Below, piece after piece: positions 63,889 to 64,000 of a stretch of 64,000 bases of DNA. The first letter of the stretch is position 1, and every line of letters begins with the position of its first letter. Source of the DNA: Heligmosomoides polygyrus polygyrus (Eukaryota > Nematoda > Chromadorea > Rhabditida > Heligmosomidae); contig OX377202.1 in the NCBI GenBank assembly GCA_947396885.1, forward strand, positions 106,142,198-106,206,197. The letters run 5' to 3'. The notes beneath the pieces were generated by a model that saw nothing but the letters and a program-made list of their open reading frames with translations, made no database searches and had not been told where the DNA came from. The position numbers were made by a program, and so were the translations under genes.

Positions 63889-64000
63889 TAATACTTCCAT
63901 CGCCGGGCGACGCGATTCGAACGGAGCGACGCGTCCCATCGCGTCGCGCTGTTTTGGACGACGATGAGCATTCCGAACATCGGGTGACGTGGTCACGCGA

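Larger units (their letters stand above)
62267..64000. mobile_element. Hairpin MITE split by a mariner, running off the window
   Basis: GGCCCCGTTTATA (62267-62279) continues after the insert as CTTCCATCGCCGGGCGACG (63894 on). TA at 62278-62279 and 63892-63893 is the mariner target duplication. TAA at 62264-62266 is the left flank. The right end of the MITE is beyond 64000. Confidence 0.75.

Overview
This is repeat-dense nuclear DNA of a nematode, most likely a rhabditid close to Caenorhabditis. The basis is threefold: introns end in the nematode acceptor consensus (TTTCAG, TTCTAG); the main gene belongs to the worm-expanded CK1/TTBK-like kinase family; and the mobile elements (mariner, RTE, a CR1/Jockey-type LINE) together with scattered CTACTGTAGCCCC and CCGCCCAC motifs fit such genomes. 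The species is inferred and was not tested by any search.

Two host genes can be reconstructed by splicing. (1) On the plus strand, 49424-61379, a ten-exon CK1/tau-tubulin-kinase-like protein kinase of 353 aa; exon phases agree throughout and all core kinase motifs are present. Its 1.06 kb of coding sequence is spread over 12 kb because the introns are packed with mobile elements and a satellite. (2) On the minus strand, 10925-7517, a three-exon model for a 141-aa protein with one membrane segment and no recognised family, with a TATATAA box upstream at 11041-11047.

The rest is mobile and repetitive DNA. Autonomous families: a mariner at 1283-2556 (one frameshift), a mariner at 62280-63559 (no start ATG, frameshift near the C-terminus), two broken RTE retrotransposons (11975-13712; 42540-43745), and a LINE whose endonuclease-reverse transcriptase reading frame is intact (43818-46628). 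Non-autonomous families: GC-rich hairpin MITEs with GTTTATACTTC ends and TTA/TAA target duplications; a second MITE family with GTCGTTAATGTGGCC ends; and long foldback elements of 0.6-1.6 kb, one family of which carries a tRNA-like sequence inside each inverted arm. Arrays: 21.4-23.6 kb, 32.0-34.4 kb and an approximately 55-bp satellite at 56.8-57.7 kb. Polypyrimidine tracts: 17-18.3 kb and 39.2-40.7 kb.

Insertion order can be read in several places. At the right end a MITE was split by a mariner, and the mariner's terminal TAA was then hit by another MITE. Two MITE copies 55 kb apart differ at about 2 of 134 positions, so this family moved recently. I found no operon, CRISPR array, rRNA or convincing functional tRNA gene.
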